A DNA stretch of 64,000 nucleotides from Erwinia sp. JUb26. Its GTDB lineage: Bacteria > Pseudomonadota > Gammaproteobacteria > Enterobacterales > Enterobacteriaceae. Position 1 is the first letter of the stretch. Every line of letters starts with the position of its first letter. The stretch spans positions 1-64,000 of the forward strand of contig NZ_RJVB01000013.1 in assembly GCF_003751505.1 (NCBI RefSeq), in the 5' to 3' direction. The notes under the pieces are model-generated. The model was not told where the DNA came from, searched no databases, and saw only the letters and a program-made list of their open reading frames with translations. A program made the translations under genes and the position numbers. Shown here in pieces: positions 31,581 to 41,450 of this stretch.

Positions 31581-31667
31581 GCGAAGGTGGCGGAATTGGT
31601 AGACGCGCTAGCTTCAGGTGTTAGTGTTCTTACGGACGTGAGGGTTCAAGTCCCTCTCTTCGCACCA
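31581..31667 (+). tRNA. leuT: tRNA-Leu (anticodon CAG)
   Basis: 87-nt class II tRNA with a long variable arm (GTTCTTACGGAC region), anticodon CAG and encoded CCA. It corresponds to leuT. Confidence 0.98.
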
Positions 31668-31697
31668 CAAAATCTTTAAGTGAAAAGAAGTTATGTT

Positions 31698-31774
31698 CGG
31701 CGAGTAGCGCAGCTTGGTAGCGCAACTGGTTTGGGACCAGTGGGTCGGAGGTTCGAATCCTCTCTCGCCGACCA
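31698..31774 (+). tRNA. proM: tRNA-Pro (anticodon TGG), copy 1
   Basis: 77 nt with anticodon loop TTTGGGA and encoded CCA, corresponding to E. coli proM. Confidence 0.98.
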
Positions 31775-31850
31775 ATTTTAAAATCCTGCAGTAGCGGGGT
31801 TTTTGCTTAGAGCCTGAGGGTTTTGAGCGATGCAGTAAGGTAGTACAGTT

Positions 31851-31927
31851 CGGCGAGTAGCGCAGCTTGGTAGCGCAACTGGTTTGGGACCAGTGGGTCG
31901 GAGGTTCGAATCCTCTCTCGCCGACCA
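31851..31927 (+). tRNA. tRNA-Pro (anticodon TGG), copy 2
   Basis: Identical over all 77 nt to the copy at 31698-31774 and offset by 153 bp. E. coli has one proM here, so this is a tandem duplication. The spacer between the copies is not shared with the sequence flanking the pair. Confidence 0.98.
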
Positions 31928-31934
31928 ATTAAGA

Positions 31935-31962
31935 AACCTGCTTGAAAAAGCAGGTTTTTTTT
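31935..31962 (+). terminator. Terminator of the tRNA operon
   Basis: A 9-bp stem AACCTGCTT/AAGCAGGTT with a GAAA loop and eight T's, 7 nt after the second tRNA-Pro. Confidence 0.95.
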
Positions 31963-32125
31963 CGTTTGTCATTCAGCCACGTGTTATCCGGCAACTTCTC
32001 GTATCTTTTCCAAAATCCTCTTTCTTCCCATCATGACTCGCCAACTCAGCGTATCAGGAAGTCTCCCGTCAACGTTCGTGCATCCGCCTACAGTACTGTT
32101 TTCGTTTTTCCGGAATATCGCTGTT

Positions 32126-32239
32126 TGTCGTCGCGTTGAGACGTTTAACCTGCTGTTATTAATAAGGTTTACCTAACTATGCGCTAGTTGTCTCCGTTTA
32201 GAGACGCTTTATCCAGGCTGGTGTCCGCTTTTGACGACG
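32126..32239 (+). promoter_or_regulatory. Three GlrR-type activator sites upstream of glmZ
   Basis: Three copies of TGTC-N10-GACG occur at 32126-32143, 32189-32206 and 32222-32239. The published GlrR site is TGTC-N10-GACA. GlrR is the sigma-54 enhancer-binding partner of the GlrK kinase and controls glmY, and in many enterobacteria glmZ. Offsets of 63 and 33 bp are close to whole helical turns. A candidate IHF site (AATCATAGCAGTA, 32287-32299, two mismatches to consensus) lies between these sites and the promoter. The remaining DNA from 31963 to 32125 shows nothing I can name. Confidence 0.75.
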
Positions 32240-32328
32240 GCGGTGAGAGGTGGCGTAATGCTAAAAATGACATTAAAAGTGATAAAAATCATAGCAGTAG
32301 AATATTAGGAATTTTGGAAGTGCCATTC

Positions 32329-32344
32329 TGGCACAGGCTGTGCA
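32329..32344 (+). promoter_or_regulatory. Sigma-54 (RpoN) promoter of glmZ
   Basis: TGGCACAGGCTGTGCA matches the -24/-12 consensus with the GG and GC elements at the required spacing; only the first T of TTGC is changed. The predicted start is 32355-32356, exactly where the glmZ homology begins. A TATATC at 32351 is less well placed for sigma-70. Confidence 0.8.
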
Positions 32345-32355
32345 ACACTATATCT

Positions 32356-32558
32356 GTAGATGCTCATTCCACCCCTTATGTTTGCTTAGGCTTCATAAAC
32401 CTGGGAATGACGCAGAGCCACTTTACGGTACCCGTTGTCCAGCCAGCCAATATCGCTAACGTCTTATTGGAATATCGGGCACAACGTTGAGTCGGGTACC
32501 AATCGGTTGTCTTAACCGACCTGATCGTTACACCTGCCCTCGGGCAGGTGTTTTTTTT
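32356..32558 (+). ncRNA. glmZ: Small regulatory RNA GlmZ
   Basis: About 203 nt that closely follow E. coli GlmZ: the same 5' end GTAGATGCTCATTCCA, the first-hairpin strand GGAATGACGCAGAGCC, the internal ACAACGTTGAGT, and the GGTTGTC/ACCTG region before a terminator hairpin (32530-32558: ACACCTGCC/GGCAGGTGT plus eight T's). Hfq-bound GlmZ activates glmS translation; RapZ with RNase E destroys it unless GlmY competes. Position upstream of and divergent from hemY is as in E. coli, but aslA and aslB are missing. Confidence 0.95.
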
Positions 32559-32567
32559 GCCTGAAGC

Positions 32568-32601
32568 GAAAAAAAACCGCTATCTCAGAAAGATAGCGGT
32601 T
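32568..32601 (-). terminator. Terminator of the hemCDXY operon
   Basis: On the minus strand an 11-bp stem AACCGCTATCT/AGATAGCGGTT with 5-nt loop runs into a tract of eight T's. It lies 53 bp after the hemY stop and tail to tail with the glmZ terminator. Confidence 0.93.
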
Positions 32602-32654
32602 GGATAAACCCTCAAATACCCGCGCCACAACGAAAAGTCGGTGACGCTGGTTGT

Positions 32655-33845
32655 TCAGGAATTATTTTTCAGCGTCAGCAGCAGACCATCGCGGCGCATT
32701 GCCGCAGCCTCTTCGGGTTTATGCTGGCGGTCCAGCGTGTCTGCCAGCCAGGCATAGTCAAATGCGTCAGGACGCTGCTGCAGTGCGGCGCGGAAGGCTT
32801 CGCTGGCCTGCTCCCACTCGCCGTGCTGCATCAACAGCTGCCCCAGCGTACTGTGGAGCAATGGCGTGGCGCCGTGCTGCTTGATCTGCTGGCGCAGGGC
32901 TTTTTCCAGCTGCTCGGGATTACCGGATTTCAGGCGCGGCATCAGCAGAACCAGGCGTTCATCATACTGACGCTTAAGACCATCCAGCACGATTTGCTGC
33001 GCGGTCTCATGGTCGTCACAGACGATAAGATGATCCGCCATTGCCACCTGCAGGGCCGTCTCATGCCGGGTTTTTCGGCTCTGATTTTGCCACCAGCGTT
33101 TCAGACCATCGCTACCCTGATCGGCCATGGCCTGATTCATCAGGCCCAGCCAGGCCTGCTGCTGCAGAGCAATACGGTGGTTGTCATCGCCCAGCTTCAC
33201 TTTCTCCATCGCGGGCAGAATATCCAGCAGCGCGCTCCAGGCACCGGTGCGGATATAGGCCTGTTCCGCCAGGCGTAGTACTTCCGGGTGACGCGGCGCG
33301 ATCTCCAGCAGACGATCGATCCCGTGACGAGCGGCATGATCCTCATTGCGCGCCAGCTGAATACGCACGCGGGTAATTTCCACCGGCAGCGGATCGCCAT
33401 CGTTTAGCTCGGTAGCGCGTTCAAGGTGCTGATTGGCACGGGCCTCATCGCCGCGCTGCTGTGCCGCTTCGGCCGCCAGCAGATAGTTGATCATCGGCTG
33501 GTCGGCGTGATCGGCATTGCGTGAAAGCAGCTTTTCAACCTGCTGATGGTCACCTTCCGCCAGTTTGACCAGCGCCGCCTGAGTCTGCCGGCGTGCGCTG
33601 CGGCGTTTCCTGCCGGTAAACCAGCCACGCGTGCGTGCTCCGGTGCGGAAAATACGGCGCAGCAGCCACTCAATCCCGAGGATCACCAACAGGGACAGGA
33701 TCAGAATAATCACCAGGCCGGTCACGCTGGTTTCAATATTCCAGTTATCGGTCTGAATCAGTACGTAGCCCTGATGACCTGCGATCATGGGCCCCAGAAC
33801 CACACCGTCAATCAGCAGAAGGAACAGTAGAAGAACTTTTAACAT
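32655..33845 (-). CDS. hemY: Protoheme IX biogenesis protein HemY
   Basis: A 396-residue inner-membrane protein with two N-terminal membrane segments (about 5-25 and 42-60), a basic loop (RRSARRQ), then TPR-like helical repeats to the end. The operon link to heme synthesis is conserved, but the biochemical role is not settled; it is unrelated to the protoporphyrinogen oxidase also called HemY in Gram-positives. It starts 2 nt after hemX. Confidence 0.94.
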   Translation of the reverse strand: MLKVLLLFLLLIDGVVLGPMIAGHQGYVLIQTDNWNIETSVTGLVIILILSLLVILGIEWLLRRIFRTGARTRGWFTGRKRRSARRQTQAALVKLAEGDHQQVEKLLSRNADHADQPMINYLLAAEAAQQRGDEARANQHLERATELNDGDPLPVEITRVRIQLARNEDHAARHGIDRLLEIAPRHPEVLRLAEQAYIRTGAWSALLDILPAMEKVKLGDDNHRIALQQQAWLGLMNQAMADQGSDGLKRWWQNQSRKTRHETALQVAMADHLIVCDDHETAQQIVLDGLKRQYDERLVLLMPRLKSGNPEQLEKALRQQIKQHGATPLLHSTLGQLLMQHGEWEQASEAFRAALQQRPDAFDYAWLADTLDRQHKPEEAAAMRRDGLLLTLKNNS

Positions 33846-33847
33846 CG

Positions 33848-34987
33848 TTATTCTCCCTGCTGCTGAGGAGTGGCTGGTGCAGCAGCGGGCTGCGCCAGCA
33901 GATTACGCACGCGCGTCTGCATCAGCTTATCAAGCAGCGGCTGGCTCTCCAGTGAGTCCGGTACATCCATCGAGATGCTTTGCTGGCTCAGCTCATCCAG
34001 CTGATCGAGGAAGGCTTTGGTGTTGGCATCGTCAGTGTCGTACCAGGCGCGAACCCAGCCGGAAACGGTATCAATCGACTGTTTGTAGATTTCATCCTGG
34101 TGACGCGGCACGGCCTGCGCGGCAATCAGCAGGCGCGAGCGGATATTCTCACGCAGATAGACATCCTGATTCGGGGCCAGTAGCGGTTCGGCAGTGGCAT
34201 CACGGCGGCGGATGGTAATAAAGTCATCCATAAAGTTATGCCAGCTTTTGACCAGATTTTGCCGCCATTCACGTAATGATGATGACAGTTCACCGCTGTT
34301 CGCATCCATTGGCGCATCGTCGTTATCATTATCGGCGAGGCGCAGGTTATCGATGCCGTTGGACAGCTGGTTCAGCTTGAGGATGACGCCGTCGTAGTCA
34401 ACCTGGCTAAGTGCGGAAAGGGTGCTGATGTCGTGGGTTAGCGCGCGTCGTGCTTCAAGCAGGCTCGGGTCGTTCATATCGGCCAGGCTGGCATCGGCAC
34501 TTTTCAACAACGCGGCGGCTGTTGTGACATCCTGGTCGCTCCACAGCTTGCGGCCCGCCATTTTGACCAGGTAATCCGCCTGCGACAGCATCCAGGTATG
34601 AACATCATTGCCGGAAATGGTGGCCACTTTTTGTTTCAGTTCATCCAGTTGCTGGCTCAGGGCTGCCTGCTGCTGCTGAGCCGCATCCAGCGCCCGGGTT
34701 TGCACCGACAGCTGCTCGACCAGCGACTGTTTGTCATGGGTAGACTGCTGTTGCAAATCGGCAATCTGAGCGGCCAGTGCCTGACGCGCCTCTTCCTGTT
34801 GTGCAACCTGATGTTTGCTATTCAGCCACAGGCCGACACCCAGCGCTAATGCAATGGCAATTGCCACCGCGCCTAAAACGACGCCGTGATTTTTTGATTT
34901 TTCCGAAGGCGGCTGCCCGGAGGTTGAGTCTTTAACCGCAGGGGTAACATCTTCAACCATGGCGGAGGAATCTTTTTGTTCCGTCAT
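33848..34987 (-). CDS. hemX: HemX protein (putative uroporphyrinogen-III C-methyltransferase family)
   Basis: A 379-residue protein with a cytosolic N-terminus, one membrane segment (about 33-55), a Gln-rich coiled coil (about 57-120) and a helical periplasmic domain ending in an Ala/Pro/Gln tail. It was named for a methyltransferase, but no catalytic methyltransferase motif is visible and the function is uncertain. Third gene of hemCDXY, 57 nt after hemD. Confidence 0.93.
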   Translation of the reverse strand: MTEQKDSSAMVEDVTPAVKDSTSGQPPSEKSKNHGVVLGAVAIAIALALGVGLWLNSKHQVAQQEEARQALAAQIADLQQQSTHDKQSLVEQLSVQTRALDAAQQQQAALSQQLDELKQKVATISGNDVHTWMLSQADYLVKMAGRKLWSDQDVTTAAALLKSADASLADMNDPSLLEARRALTHDISTLSALSQVDYDGVILKLNQLSNGIDNLRLADNDNDDAPMDANSGELSSSLREWRQNLVKSWHNFMDDFITIRRRDATAEPLLAPNQDVYLRENIRSRLLIAAQAVPRHQDEIYKQSIDTVSGWVRAWYDTDDANTKAFLDQLDELSQQSISMDVPDSLESQPLLDKLMQTRVRNLLAQPAAAPATPQQQGE

Positions 34988-35044
34988 AATGGCTCATCCC
35001 ATATTTTAAGTGTGATATACCTTAATCTTCCCGCTCGCGAAATC

Positions 35045-35794
35045 TTAAGAGTATAGGTCCAGTGCGCGCAGCAGCGCGTCATTATCGGCACCCCCGGCGA
35101 CACAAACGTTCGCCCAGCCCAAATCCCTGGCCAGAGTGGCTAAACGTTCACTGACGACCACCAGCCGACAGTGTAATAACCAGGCATCCCGATCGATAGT
35201 GGGAAACAGGGCGTAAAGCTGTTGCAGCATCTCTCCGCTGGTGACGACCAGCGTATCTATCCCGCGATCGCGCCATCTACGGCCTTCTTCAGCGCCGTGA
35301 TAATGCTTTGCACAGCGTTGATAGCACTCAATAAACTCTACCTGAGCGCCGCGGTTATGCAAAGTTTCCCCCAGCAATTCACGTCCGCCGTTGCCACGCA
35401 AAATGAGCGCCTGCCTGCCGGCGACCTGCTGAAGCTCGGGTAACTGAATCAGAACTTCACTGATTTCCTGTTCGTGCGGCCAGGTGACAGAGTGCCCGCT
35501 AACCGCATGCAACGCCAACGCCGTGCTGCGGCCTATTGCATAATAGTTCAGACCGGCGGGCCAGGTTTTACCAACCTGCGTTATCGCCGGATTGGCGTAG
35601 TGGATGGCATGCTGAGAAAGGATAAAAACCAGATCGTTTGGCCTGAGTGCCTCAAGCCGTGCGGGAAGGCGATCGAGTTGCCCCCCCGGAGTGAATTCAA
35701 TCAGAGGAAATGCCCAGGCAGCCTGCCCGCGGCTACGCAGCCTGCTAACCAGTTGGTCAGCTGCCGGTGACGGGCGGGTGACCAGAATGTTCAT
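35045..35794 (-). CDS. hemD: Uroporphyrinogen-III synthase
   Basis: A 249-residue two-lobed enzyme that cyclises hydroxymethylbilane with inversion of ring D. It begins [15 protein letters not shown]; the TSGEMLQQL region corresponds to the conserved active-site segment. Overlaps hemC by 4 nt (ATGA), so the unstable intermediate's two enzymes are translationally coupled. Confidence 0.95.
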   Translation of the reverse strand: MNILVTRPSPAADQLVSRLRSRGQAAWAFPLIEFTPGGQLDRLPARLEALRPNDLVFILSQHAIHYANPAITQVGKTWPAGLNYYAIGRSTALALHAVSGHSVTWPHEQEISEVLIQLPELQQVAGRQALILRGNGGRELLGETLHNRGAQVEFIECYQRCAKHYHGAEEGRRWRDRGIDTLVVTSGEMLQQLYALFPTIDRDAWLLHCRLVVVSERLATLARDLGWANVCVAGGADNDALLRALDLYS

Positions 35795-36732
35795 GCTGGC
35801 GGGTGTCCCTGATAAACGTCAGCCAGAATTTCCCTGGCGCCGTTATTCAGCAGCTCTTCCGCTAATGAAATCCCCATCTGCTCCGCATCCGCACGCGGGC
35901 CGCGGCGCTCACCGTAGATCGTCCGGCTGCCGTCCGGGGCACCAACCAGGCCACGCAGCCATAATTGATCGCCTTCCAGCACTGCATAGCTGCCAATCGG
36001 CACCTGGCAGCCGCCTTCCAGGCGGGTATTCATCGCACGCTCGGCGCGGACCCGGCAGGCGGTATCTTCATCATTCAGCGCGGCCAGCAGGTGAATCGTT
36101 TCGCTATCGTCAAGGCGGCATTCAATGCCCACCGCGCCCTGTCCGACGGCGGGTAGCGATTCTTCAGCGGGCATAATCTGGCGGATCCGGTCGCTCAGTC
36201 CGAGGCGTTTCAGACCGGCAACGGCAAGGATGATGGCATCGTATTCACCGGCATCCAGCTTGCCCAGGCGGGTGCCGACGTTGCCGCGCAGTGAGCGAAT
36301 CACCAGGTCCGGGCGACGGGCGCTAATCTGGCACTGGCGGCGCAGGCTTGAGGTGCCCACAACGGCACCCTGTGGCAGCGCATCAACGGAAGCATAATGA
36401 TGAGAGACAAAAGCATCGTGCGGATCTTCGCGCTCGCAGATGGTCACCAGGCCCAGGCCTGCCGGGAATTCAACCGGCACATCTTTCATCGAATGGACGG
36501 CGATATCGGCGCGATCGGTAAGCATGGCCTGCTCAAGTTCTTTAACGAACAGTCCTTTACCGCCCACTTTAGCCAGTGGGGTATCAAGGATCACATCACC
36601 GCGCGTCACCATAGGCACCAGCTCAACGCGCAGCCCCGGATGGCAGGCGATCAGGCGCTGCTGTACATATTCCGCCTGCCAAAGGGCAAGGGGACTTTGT
36701 CTCGTCGCAATTCTTAAAATTTTGTCTGACAT
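35791..36732 (-). CDS. hemC: Hydroxymethylbilane synthase (porphobilinogen deaminase)
   Basis: A 313-residue enzyme joining four porphobilinogens. The dipyrromethane cofactor cysteine is C242 in [10 protein letters not shown]; the substrate loop [11 protein letters not shown] is conserved. The ATG at 36732 gives the E. coli length; a TTG two codons earlier is possible. It is divergent from cyaA with a roughly 300-bp shared regulatory spacer. Confidence 0.97.
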   Translation of the reverse strand: MSDKILRIATRQSPLALWQAEYVQQRLIACHPGLRVELVPMVTRGDVILDTPLAKVGGKGLFVKELEQAMLTDRADIAVHSMKDVPVEFPAGLGLVTICEREDPHDAFVSHHYASVDALPQGAVVGTSSLRRQCQISARRPDLVIRSLRGNVGTRLGKLDAGEYDAIILAVAGLKRLGLSDRIRQIMPAEESLPAVGQGAVGIECRLDDSETIHLLAALNDEDTACRVRAERAMNTRLEGGCQVPIGSYAVLEGDQLWLRGLVGAPDGSRTIYGERRGPRADAEQMGISLAEELLNNGAREILADVYQGHPPA

Positions 36733-36894
36733 GCTCAATACCGTTTTGATCGTTCATTGATTATCCTATCATTTAACCGCGAAGGCTGTCAGTGAATAGC
36801 ATCTAAACGGTCGTTCGTAGAAGCATAGCGGTGGATTGACGCAAAATTGTGCTAAACTGTTAACTAGCGCAACTTTCTTTACGGTCAATCTGTC

Positions 36895-36916
36895 TGATGT
36901 TAGATTGATCACGTTT
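36895..36916. promoter_or_regulatory. CRP-binding site in the hemC-cyaA spacer
   Basis: TGATGTTAGATTGATCACGTTT keeps the right half GATCAC of the CRP consensus and a TGT-A left half, and matches the known CRP site of the E. coli cyaA promoter closely. CRP-cAMP represses cyaA there. I see no other certain site in the 36733-37029 spacer. Confidence 0.7.
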
Positions 36917-37029
36917 CCAGCAATAATCTGCACGACTATTTTTAAAGCAAACGGCAGATTTTGGAAAAAGAGTTCTTGTATACCCTTCTCTCCAAGGGTG
37001 TAAGCACTGGGATAATCAGGCGAGACGTC

Positions 37030-39585
37030 TTGTACCTCTACATTGAGACACTGAAACAGAGACTGGATGCCATTAACCAGCTGCGCGTCGACCGCGCACT
37101 GGCTGCAATGGGACCTGCGTTCCAACAGGTTTACAGTCTGCTGCCGACCTTACTACATTATCATCATCCACTGATGCCGGGTTACCTTGAGGGTAACGTC
37201 CCACATGGCATCAGCTTCTACACGCCTGATGAAAGCCAGCTTGTCTATCTTGATGATTTACAAGTGAAATCAGACAAATCCCTGACTGCACCTCCGCGTG
37301 GAGAAATGCCGATCACCGGGGTGTATTCGATGGGAAGCACCTCTTCCGTGGGGCAAAACGCCACCTCCGATCTCGACATATGGGTCTGCCACCAGTCGTG
37401 GCTGGACAATGGCGAGCGTCTGGCCCTGCAAAAGAAATGCACGCAGTTACAAAACTGGTGTGCGGCGATGGGCGTTGAGGTCAGCTTCTTCCTGATTGAT
37501 GAGAACCGCTTCCGCCACAACGAAAGTGGCAGCCTTGGCGGCGAGGACTGTGGTTCAACCCAGCACATCCTGCTGCTGGATGAGTTCTACCGCACGGCGG
37601 TAAGAATGGCGGGTAAACGTATTCTGTGGAATATGGTGCCGCGTGAGGAAGAAGAGCATTACGACGACTATGTGATGTCGCTCTATCAACAGGGCGTTCT
37701 GACGCCGAACGAGTGGCTGGATCTTGGTGGTCTGGGTACGCTGTCGGCGGAAGAGTACTTTGGTGCCAGCCTGTGGCAGCTGTATAAGAGCATTGATTCC
37801 CCGTATAAGGCCGTGCTGAAAACTCTGCTGCTGGAAGCGTATTCGTGGGAATACCCGGATACCCGCCTGCTGGCAATGGACATCAAACAGCGGCTGCACG
37901 ATGGCGAGATCGTTTCCTACGGACTGGATCCGTACTGCATGATGCTGGAGCGGGTAACGCGTTACCTGATCAGCATTGACGATCACGCGCGCCTCGACCT
38001 GGTTCGTCGATGTTTCTATCTCAAAGTGTGTGAGAAGCTGTCTCAGGAGACTGAGCAGTCCGGCTGGCGTCGGGAAATTCTCAGCCAGCTGGTGACGGAA
38101 TGGGGTTGGGATACGCAGCGCCTTGAGGTACTGGACAGCCGTGCCGACTGGAAAATTGGTCGGGTGCGCGAAGCCCACAATGAACTACTGGATGCGATGA
38201 TGCAGAGCTATCGCAACCTGATCCGCTTTGCCCGCCGAAATAATCTGAGCGTCAGCGCCAGCCCGCAGGACATCGGCGTGTTAACGCGTAAGCTTTACGC
38301 CGCGTTCGAGGCGTTGCCCGGCAAGGTGACGCTGGTGAACCCGCAGATTTCCCCCGACCTGTCCGAGCAGCATCTGACCTTTATTCATGTACCGAACGGT
38401 CGCGCCAACCGCGCGGGCTGGTATCTGTACAATCAGTCGCCGGATATGAGTTCCATCATTAGCCATCAGCCGCTGGAATATAACCGCTATCTAAACAAGC
38501 TGGTGGCCTGGGCGTGGTTTAACGGCCTGCTGACCAGCAAAACGCGGCTGCATATGAAGGGCAATGAGGTCTGTGACCTGGCCCGTCTGCAGGAACTGGT
38601 TGCCGATGTGTCGCACCATTTCCCGCTGCGTCTGCCTGCACCAACGCCTAAAGCGCTCTACAGTCCCTGCGAGATCCGCCATCTGGCGATCATCGTTAAC
38701 CTGGAATACGACCCGACATCGGCCTTCCGTAACCAGGTGGTGCATTTCGATTTCCGCAAGCTGGACGTATTCAGCTTTGGCGCTGAGCAGCAGTGCCTGG
38801 TCGGCAGCGTCGATCTGCTGTATCGCAACTCGTGGAATGAAGTGCGCACGCTGCACTTCAACGGCGAGCAGGCGATGATTGAAGCGCTGAAAACCATTCT
38901 GGGCAAAATGCATCAGGATGCCGCGCCGCCGGACGCCGTAGAAGTCTTCTGCTACAGCCAGCATCTGCGCGGTCTGATCCGTACCCGCGTCCAGCAGCTG
39001 GTTTCAGAGTGCATTGAGCTGCGTCTTTCCAGCACGCGTCAGGAGCCAGGTCGCTTTAAAGCCCTGCGCGTGGCCGGACAGACCTGGGGACTGTTCTTTG
39101 AACGCCTCAGTGTTTCGGTACAGAAGCTGGAAAACGCCGTTGAGTTTTACGGTGCGATCTCCAACAACAAGCTTCACGGCCTGTCGCTGAAGGTTGAAAC
39201 CAACCAGGTCCGGCTACCGACGGTAGTGAATGGCTATGCCAGCGAAGGGATCATCCAGTTCTTCTTCGAAGATACGCACGACGATCACGGGTTTAATATC
39301 TATATTCTGGATGAAACCAACCGGGTTGAGGTTTATCACCACTGTGAAGGCAACAAAGAAGATCTGGTGCGTGACGTCAGCCGTTTCTACTCGTCGTCGC
39401 ACGATCGCTTCACCTACGGTTCCAGCTTTATTAACTTCAACCTGCCGCAGTTCTATCAAATTGTGCAGGTTGAAGAGCGCTTCCAGGTGATCCCCTTCCG
39501 CAGCCAGACGCTGACTCAGCTTTGTGCCGCCGTGCCAAACAGTGAAATCAGCGGCGATTATTCGCAGCGCTATCAGATGCACTAA
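37030..39585 (+). CDS. cyaA: Class I adenylate cyclase
   Basis: An 851-residue enterobacterial class I cyclase. The N-terminal catalytic half has the nucleotidyltransferase motif [15 protein letters not shown] (about 90-110); the C-terminal half receives the glucose-PTS signal. The start is TTG at 37030 ([10 protein letters not shown]), identical in context (CGAGACGTC before TTG) to the rare TTG start of E. coli cyaA that limits its synthesis. The last 25 residues differ from E. coli. cyaY does not follow it. Confidence 0.96.
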   Translation: MYLYIETLKQRLDAINQLRVDRALAAMGPAFQQVYSLLPTLLHYHHPLMPGYLEGNVPHGISFYTPDESQLVYLDDLQVKSDKSLTAPPRGEMPITGVYSMGSTSSVGQNATSDLDIWVCHQSWLDNGERLALQKKCTQLQNWCAAMGVEVSFFLIDENRFRHNESGSLGGEDCGSTQHILLLDEFYRTAVRMAGKRILWNMVPREEEEHYDDYVMSLYQQGVLTPNEWLDLGGLGTLSAEEYFGASLWQLYKSIDSPYKAVLKTLLLEAYSWEYPDTRLLAMDIKQRLHDGEIVSYGLDPYCMMLERVTRYLISIDDHARLDLVRRCFYLKVCEKLSQETEQSGWRREILSQLVTEWGWDTQRLEVLDSRADWKIGRVREAHNELLDAMMQSYRNLIRFARRNNLSVSASPQDIGVLTRKLYAAFEALPGKVTLVNPQISPDLSEQHLTFIHVPNGRANRAGWYLYNQSPDMSSIISHQPLEYNRYLNKLVAWAWFNGLLTSKTRLHMKGNEVCDLARLQELVADVSHHFPLRLPAPTPKALYSPCEIRHLAIIVNLEYDPTSAFRNQVVHFDFRKLDVFSFGAEQQCLVGSVDLLYRNSWNEVRTLHFNGEQAMIEALKTILGKMHQDAAPPDAVEVFCYSQHLRGLIRTRVQQLVSECIELRLSSTRQEPGRFKALRVAGQTWGLFFERLSVSVQKLENAVEFYGAISNNKLHGLSLKVETNQVRLPTVVNGYASEGIIQFFFEDTHDDHGFNIYILDETNRVEVYHHCEGNKEDLVRDVSRFYSSSHDRFTYGSSFINFNLPQFYQIVQVEERFQVIPFRSQTLTQLCAAVPNSEISGDYSQRYQMH

Positions 39586-39684
39586 GCCAGCCGGGATACT
39601 CTTCCGGTTGGACTCTGCTTTTCCTGTTGCTTTTCAGTCTTCACCTGCGATGATAGACAGCAACGGGTATCTTTAACGAGCAGA

Positions 39685-39891
39685 ATGAGAATGAAAAAAG
39701 CTATTTGCCAACTGGCACTGTTACTTGCCGTTGCCAGCCTGGCGGGATGCGGACTCAAAGGGCCGCTCTATTTCCCGGCAGACAAAACGAGTAAACCGCA
39801 GGCCACTCAAACCTCTTCGCCGACGCAGTCCGGCAGCAGCGTGTCATCTCCTGCCACGTCCTCCGGGCAGGATGTTAAACCGGTCCAGTAA
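39685..39891 (+). CDS. lptM: LPS-assembly lipoprotein LptM (YifL)
   Basis: A 68-residue lipoprotein. The signal peptide ends in the lipobox LAGC (Cys22), followed by the family signature GLKGPLYFP and a low-complexity Ser/Thr/Gln tail. In E. coli LptM helps oxidative maturation of the LptD-LptE translocon. ATG at 39685 or at 39691 are both possible. It lies between cyaA and dapF as in E. coli but without cyaY in between. Confidence 0.92.
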   Translation: MRMKKAICQLALLLAVASLAGCGLKGPLYFPADKTSKPQATQTSSPTQSGSSVSSPATSSGQDVKPVQ

Positions 39892-39918
39892 ACTATGACA
39901 CACTCGGCGGAGCAGAAA

Positions 39919-40743
39919 ATGCAGTTCTCGAAAATGCACGGTCTCGGCAATGACTTCATGGTGGTCGATGCCGTTACGCAAAACGTTTACTTCTCACCTG
40001 AACTGATCCGTCGACTGGCGGACCGCAATCTGGGGATCGGCTTCGATCAGCTGCTGATCGTTGAGCCACCTTACGATCCCGATCTTGATTTCCATTACCG
40101 CATTTTCAACGCTGACGGCAGTGAAGTCGCCCAGTGCGGCAACGGCGCCCGCTGTTTCGCCCGCTTCGTTCGCTTAAAAGGCCTGACCAATAAAAGCGAT
40201 ATTCGCGTCAGTACGCAAACGGGCCGCATGGTGCTGAGCGTGAATCAGGATGAACTGGTTTGCGTGAATATGGGCGAGCCGAACTTTGAGCCGCAGCAGG
40301 TACCGTTCCGCGCCAACAAAGCCGAAAATATTTACCTGATGCGGGCCGCAGAACAGACCGTGATGTGTGGTGTGGTGTCGATGGGTAATCCACACTGCGT
40401 ACTGCAGGTGGAGAGCGTGAAAACCGCCGCGGTGGAAACGCTGGGGCCGGTGCTGGAAAGCCACGAGCGCTTCCCTGAGCGCGTTAACGTCGGCTTTATG
40501 GAAGTGGTCAACGGCGAGCACATTCGTCTGCGGGTGTACGAACGCGGCGCGGGTGAAACTCAGGCCTGCGGTAGCGGAGCCTGTGCGGCGGTCGCTGTCG
40601 GCATTCAGCAGGGATTACTGTCAGAGAAAGTGCGGGTTGACCTGCCGGGTGGCACGTTAAACATCGCCTGGAAAGGGCCGGGGCATCCGCTGTTTATGAC
40701 CGGGCCAGCCACTCACGTTTATGACGGGTTTATTCATCTATGA
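39919..40743 (+). CDS. dapF: Diaminopimelate epimerase
   Basis: A 274-residue cofactor-free racemase converting LL-DAP to meso-DAP for lysine and peptidoglycan. The two catalytic cysteines are in CGNGARC (C73) and [11 protein letters not shown] (C217). The start at 39919 is supported by GGAG 6 nt upstream and gives the E. coli length; an ATG 24 nt earlier is in frame. Overlaps the next gene by 4 nt. Confidence 0.97.
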   Translation: MQFSKMHGLGNDFMVVDAVTQNVYFSPELIRRLADRNLGIGFDQLLIVEPPYDPDLDFHYRIFNADGSEVAQCGNGARCFARFVRLKGLTNKSDIRVSTQTGRMVLSVNQDELVCVNMGEPNFEPQQVPFRANKAENIYLMRAAEQTVMCGVVSMGNPHCVLQVESVKTAAVETLGPVLESHERFPERVNVGFMEVVNGEHIRLRVYERGAGETQACGSGACAAVAVGIQQGLLSEKVRVDLPGGTLNIAWKGPGHPLFMTGPATHVYDGFIHL

Positions 40744-41450
40744 AAACTGTCGGGGAGCCACAACAGGACAGCAGCGAAGTGCTGTTGGACGATCGCGCCG
40801 TCGGCGATTACCTGCTGCAAAATCCAGACTTCTTTATTCGCAATGCCCGCCAGGTTGAGCAGATGACGGTGCCGCATCCAATCCGTGGCACTGTATCGCT
40901 GGTGGAATGGCAGCTGGCACGCCAGCGCAACCATATTCATCAGTTGGAAGAAGAAATCACCCTGCTGATGGAGCAGGCCAGCGCTAACCAGCAGCTGTTC
41001 GAACGCCTGTTTACGCTGCAGGGACGTCTGGCCTCGGCTTCAAATCTGCAGGATATGCTGAATCGCCTGCATCTGTGGGCGCGTGAGCTGGGGCTGGCGG
41101 GAGCCAATATTCGCCTATTTAGTGAACAATGGCGTATTGGCGCGCCATCCGATTTCACCCAACTGGCGCTGCCAAGGCAGGCGTTTGAATCGGTGCGCAT
41201 TCAACGTCTGGGCAAAGAAAATCACTATCTCGGCAATTTGAACGGGCCTGAACTGCTGCTGCTGCTGCCGCAGGCTAAGGCGATTGGTTCGGTGGCGATG
41301 TCCCTGTTGGGTGAACGCGGCGATCTTGGCGTGCTGATGTTCAGCAGTCGTGACAAGCAGCACTATCAGTCCGGTATGGGAACCATGCTGCTCCAGCATC
41401 TGTCACTGATGCTTCCCGATCTGCTGTCGCGTTGGATTGAGCGCGCGTGA
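40740..41450 (+). CDS. yigA: DUF484 family protein (YigA)
   Basis: A 236-residue cytosolic protein with an N-terminal helical segment ([12 protein letters not shown]), a coiled-coil stretch ([13 protein letters not shown]) and a GAF-like C-terminal half. Function is unknown. It is translationally coupled to dapF upstream and xerC downstream by 4-nt overlaps; the dapF-DUF484-xerC order is conserved widely in gamma-proteobacteria. Confidence 0.93.
   Translation: MKTVGEPQQDSSEVLLDDRAVGDYLLQNPDFFIRNARQVEQMTVPHPIRGTVSLVEWQLARQRNHIHQLEEEITLLMEQASANQQLFERLFTLQGRLASASNLQDMLNRLHLWARELGLAGANIRLFSEQWRIGAPSDFTQLALPRQAFESVRIQRLGKENHYLGNLNGPELLLLLPQAKAIGSVAMSLLGERGDLGVLMFSSRDKQHYQSGMGTMLLQHLSLMLPDLLSRWIERA

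Noticed and set aside
31942-32139. 65-codon ORF after the tRNA terminator
   Set aside because: It begins inside the terminator hairpin, contains the first GlrR-like site and has no ribosome site or similarity.
32188-32490. 100-codon plus-strand ORF overlapping glmZ and its promoter
   Set aside because: The same bases are explained by GlrR-like sites, a sigma-54 promoter and the glmZ RNA; there is no ribosome site.
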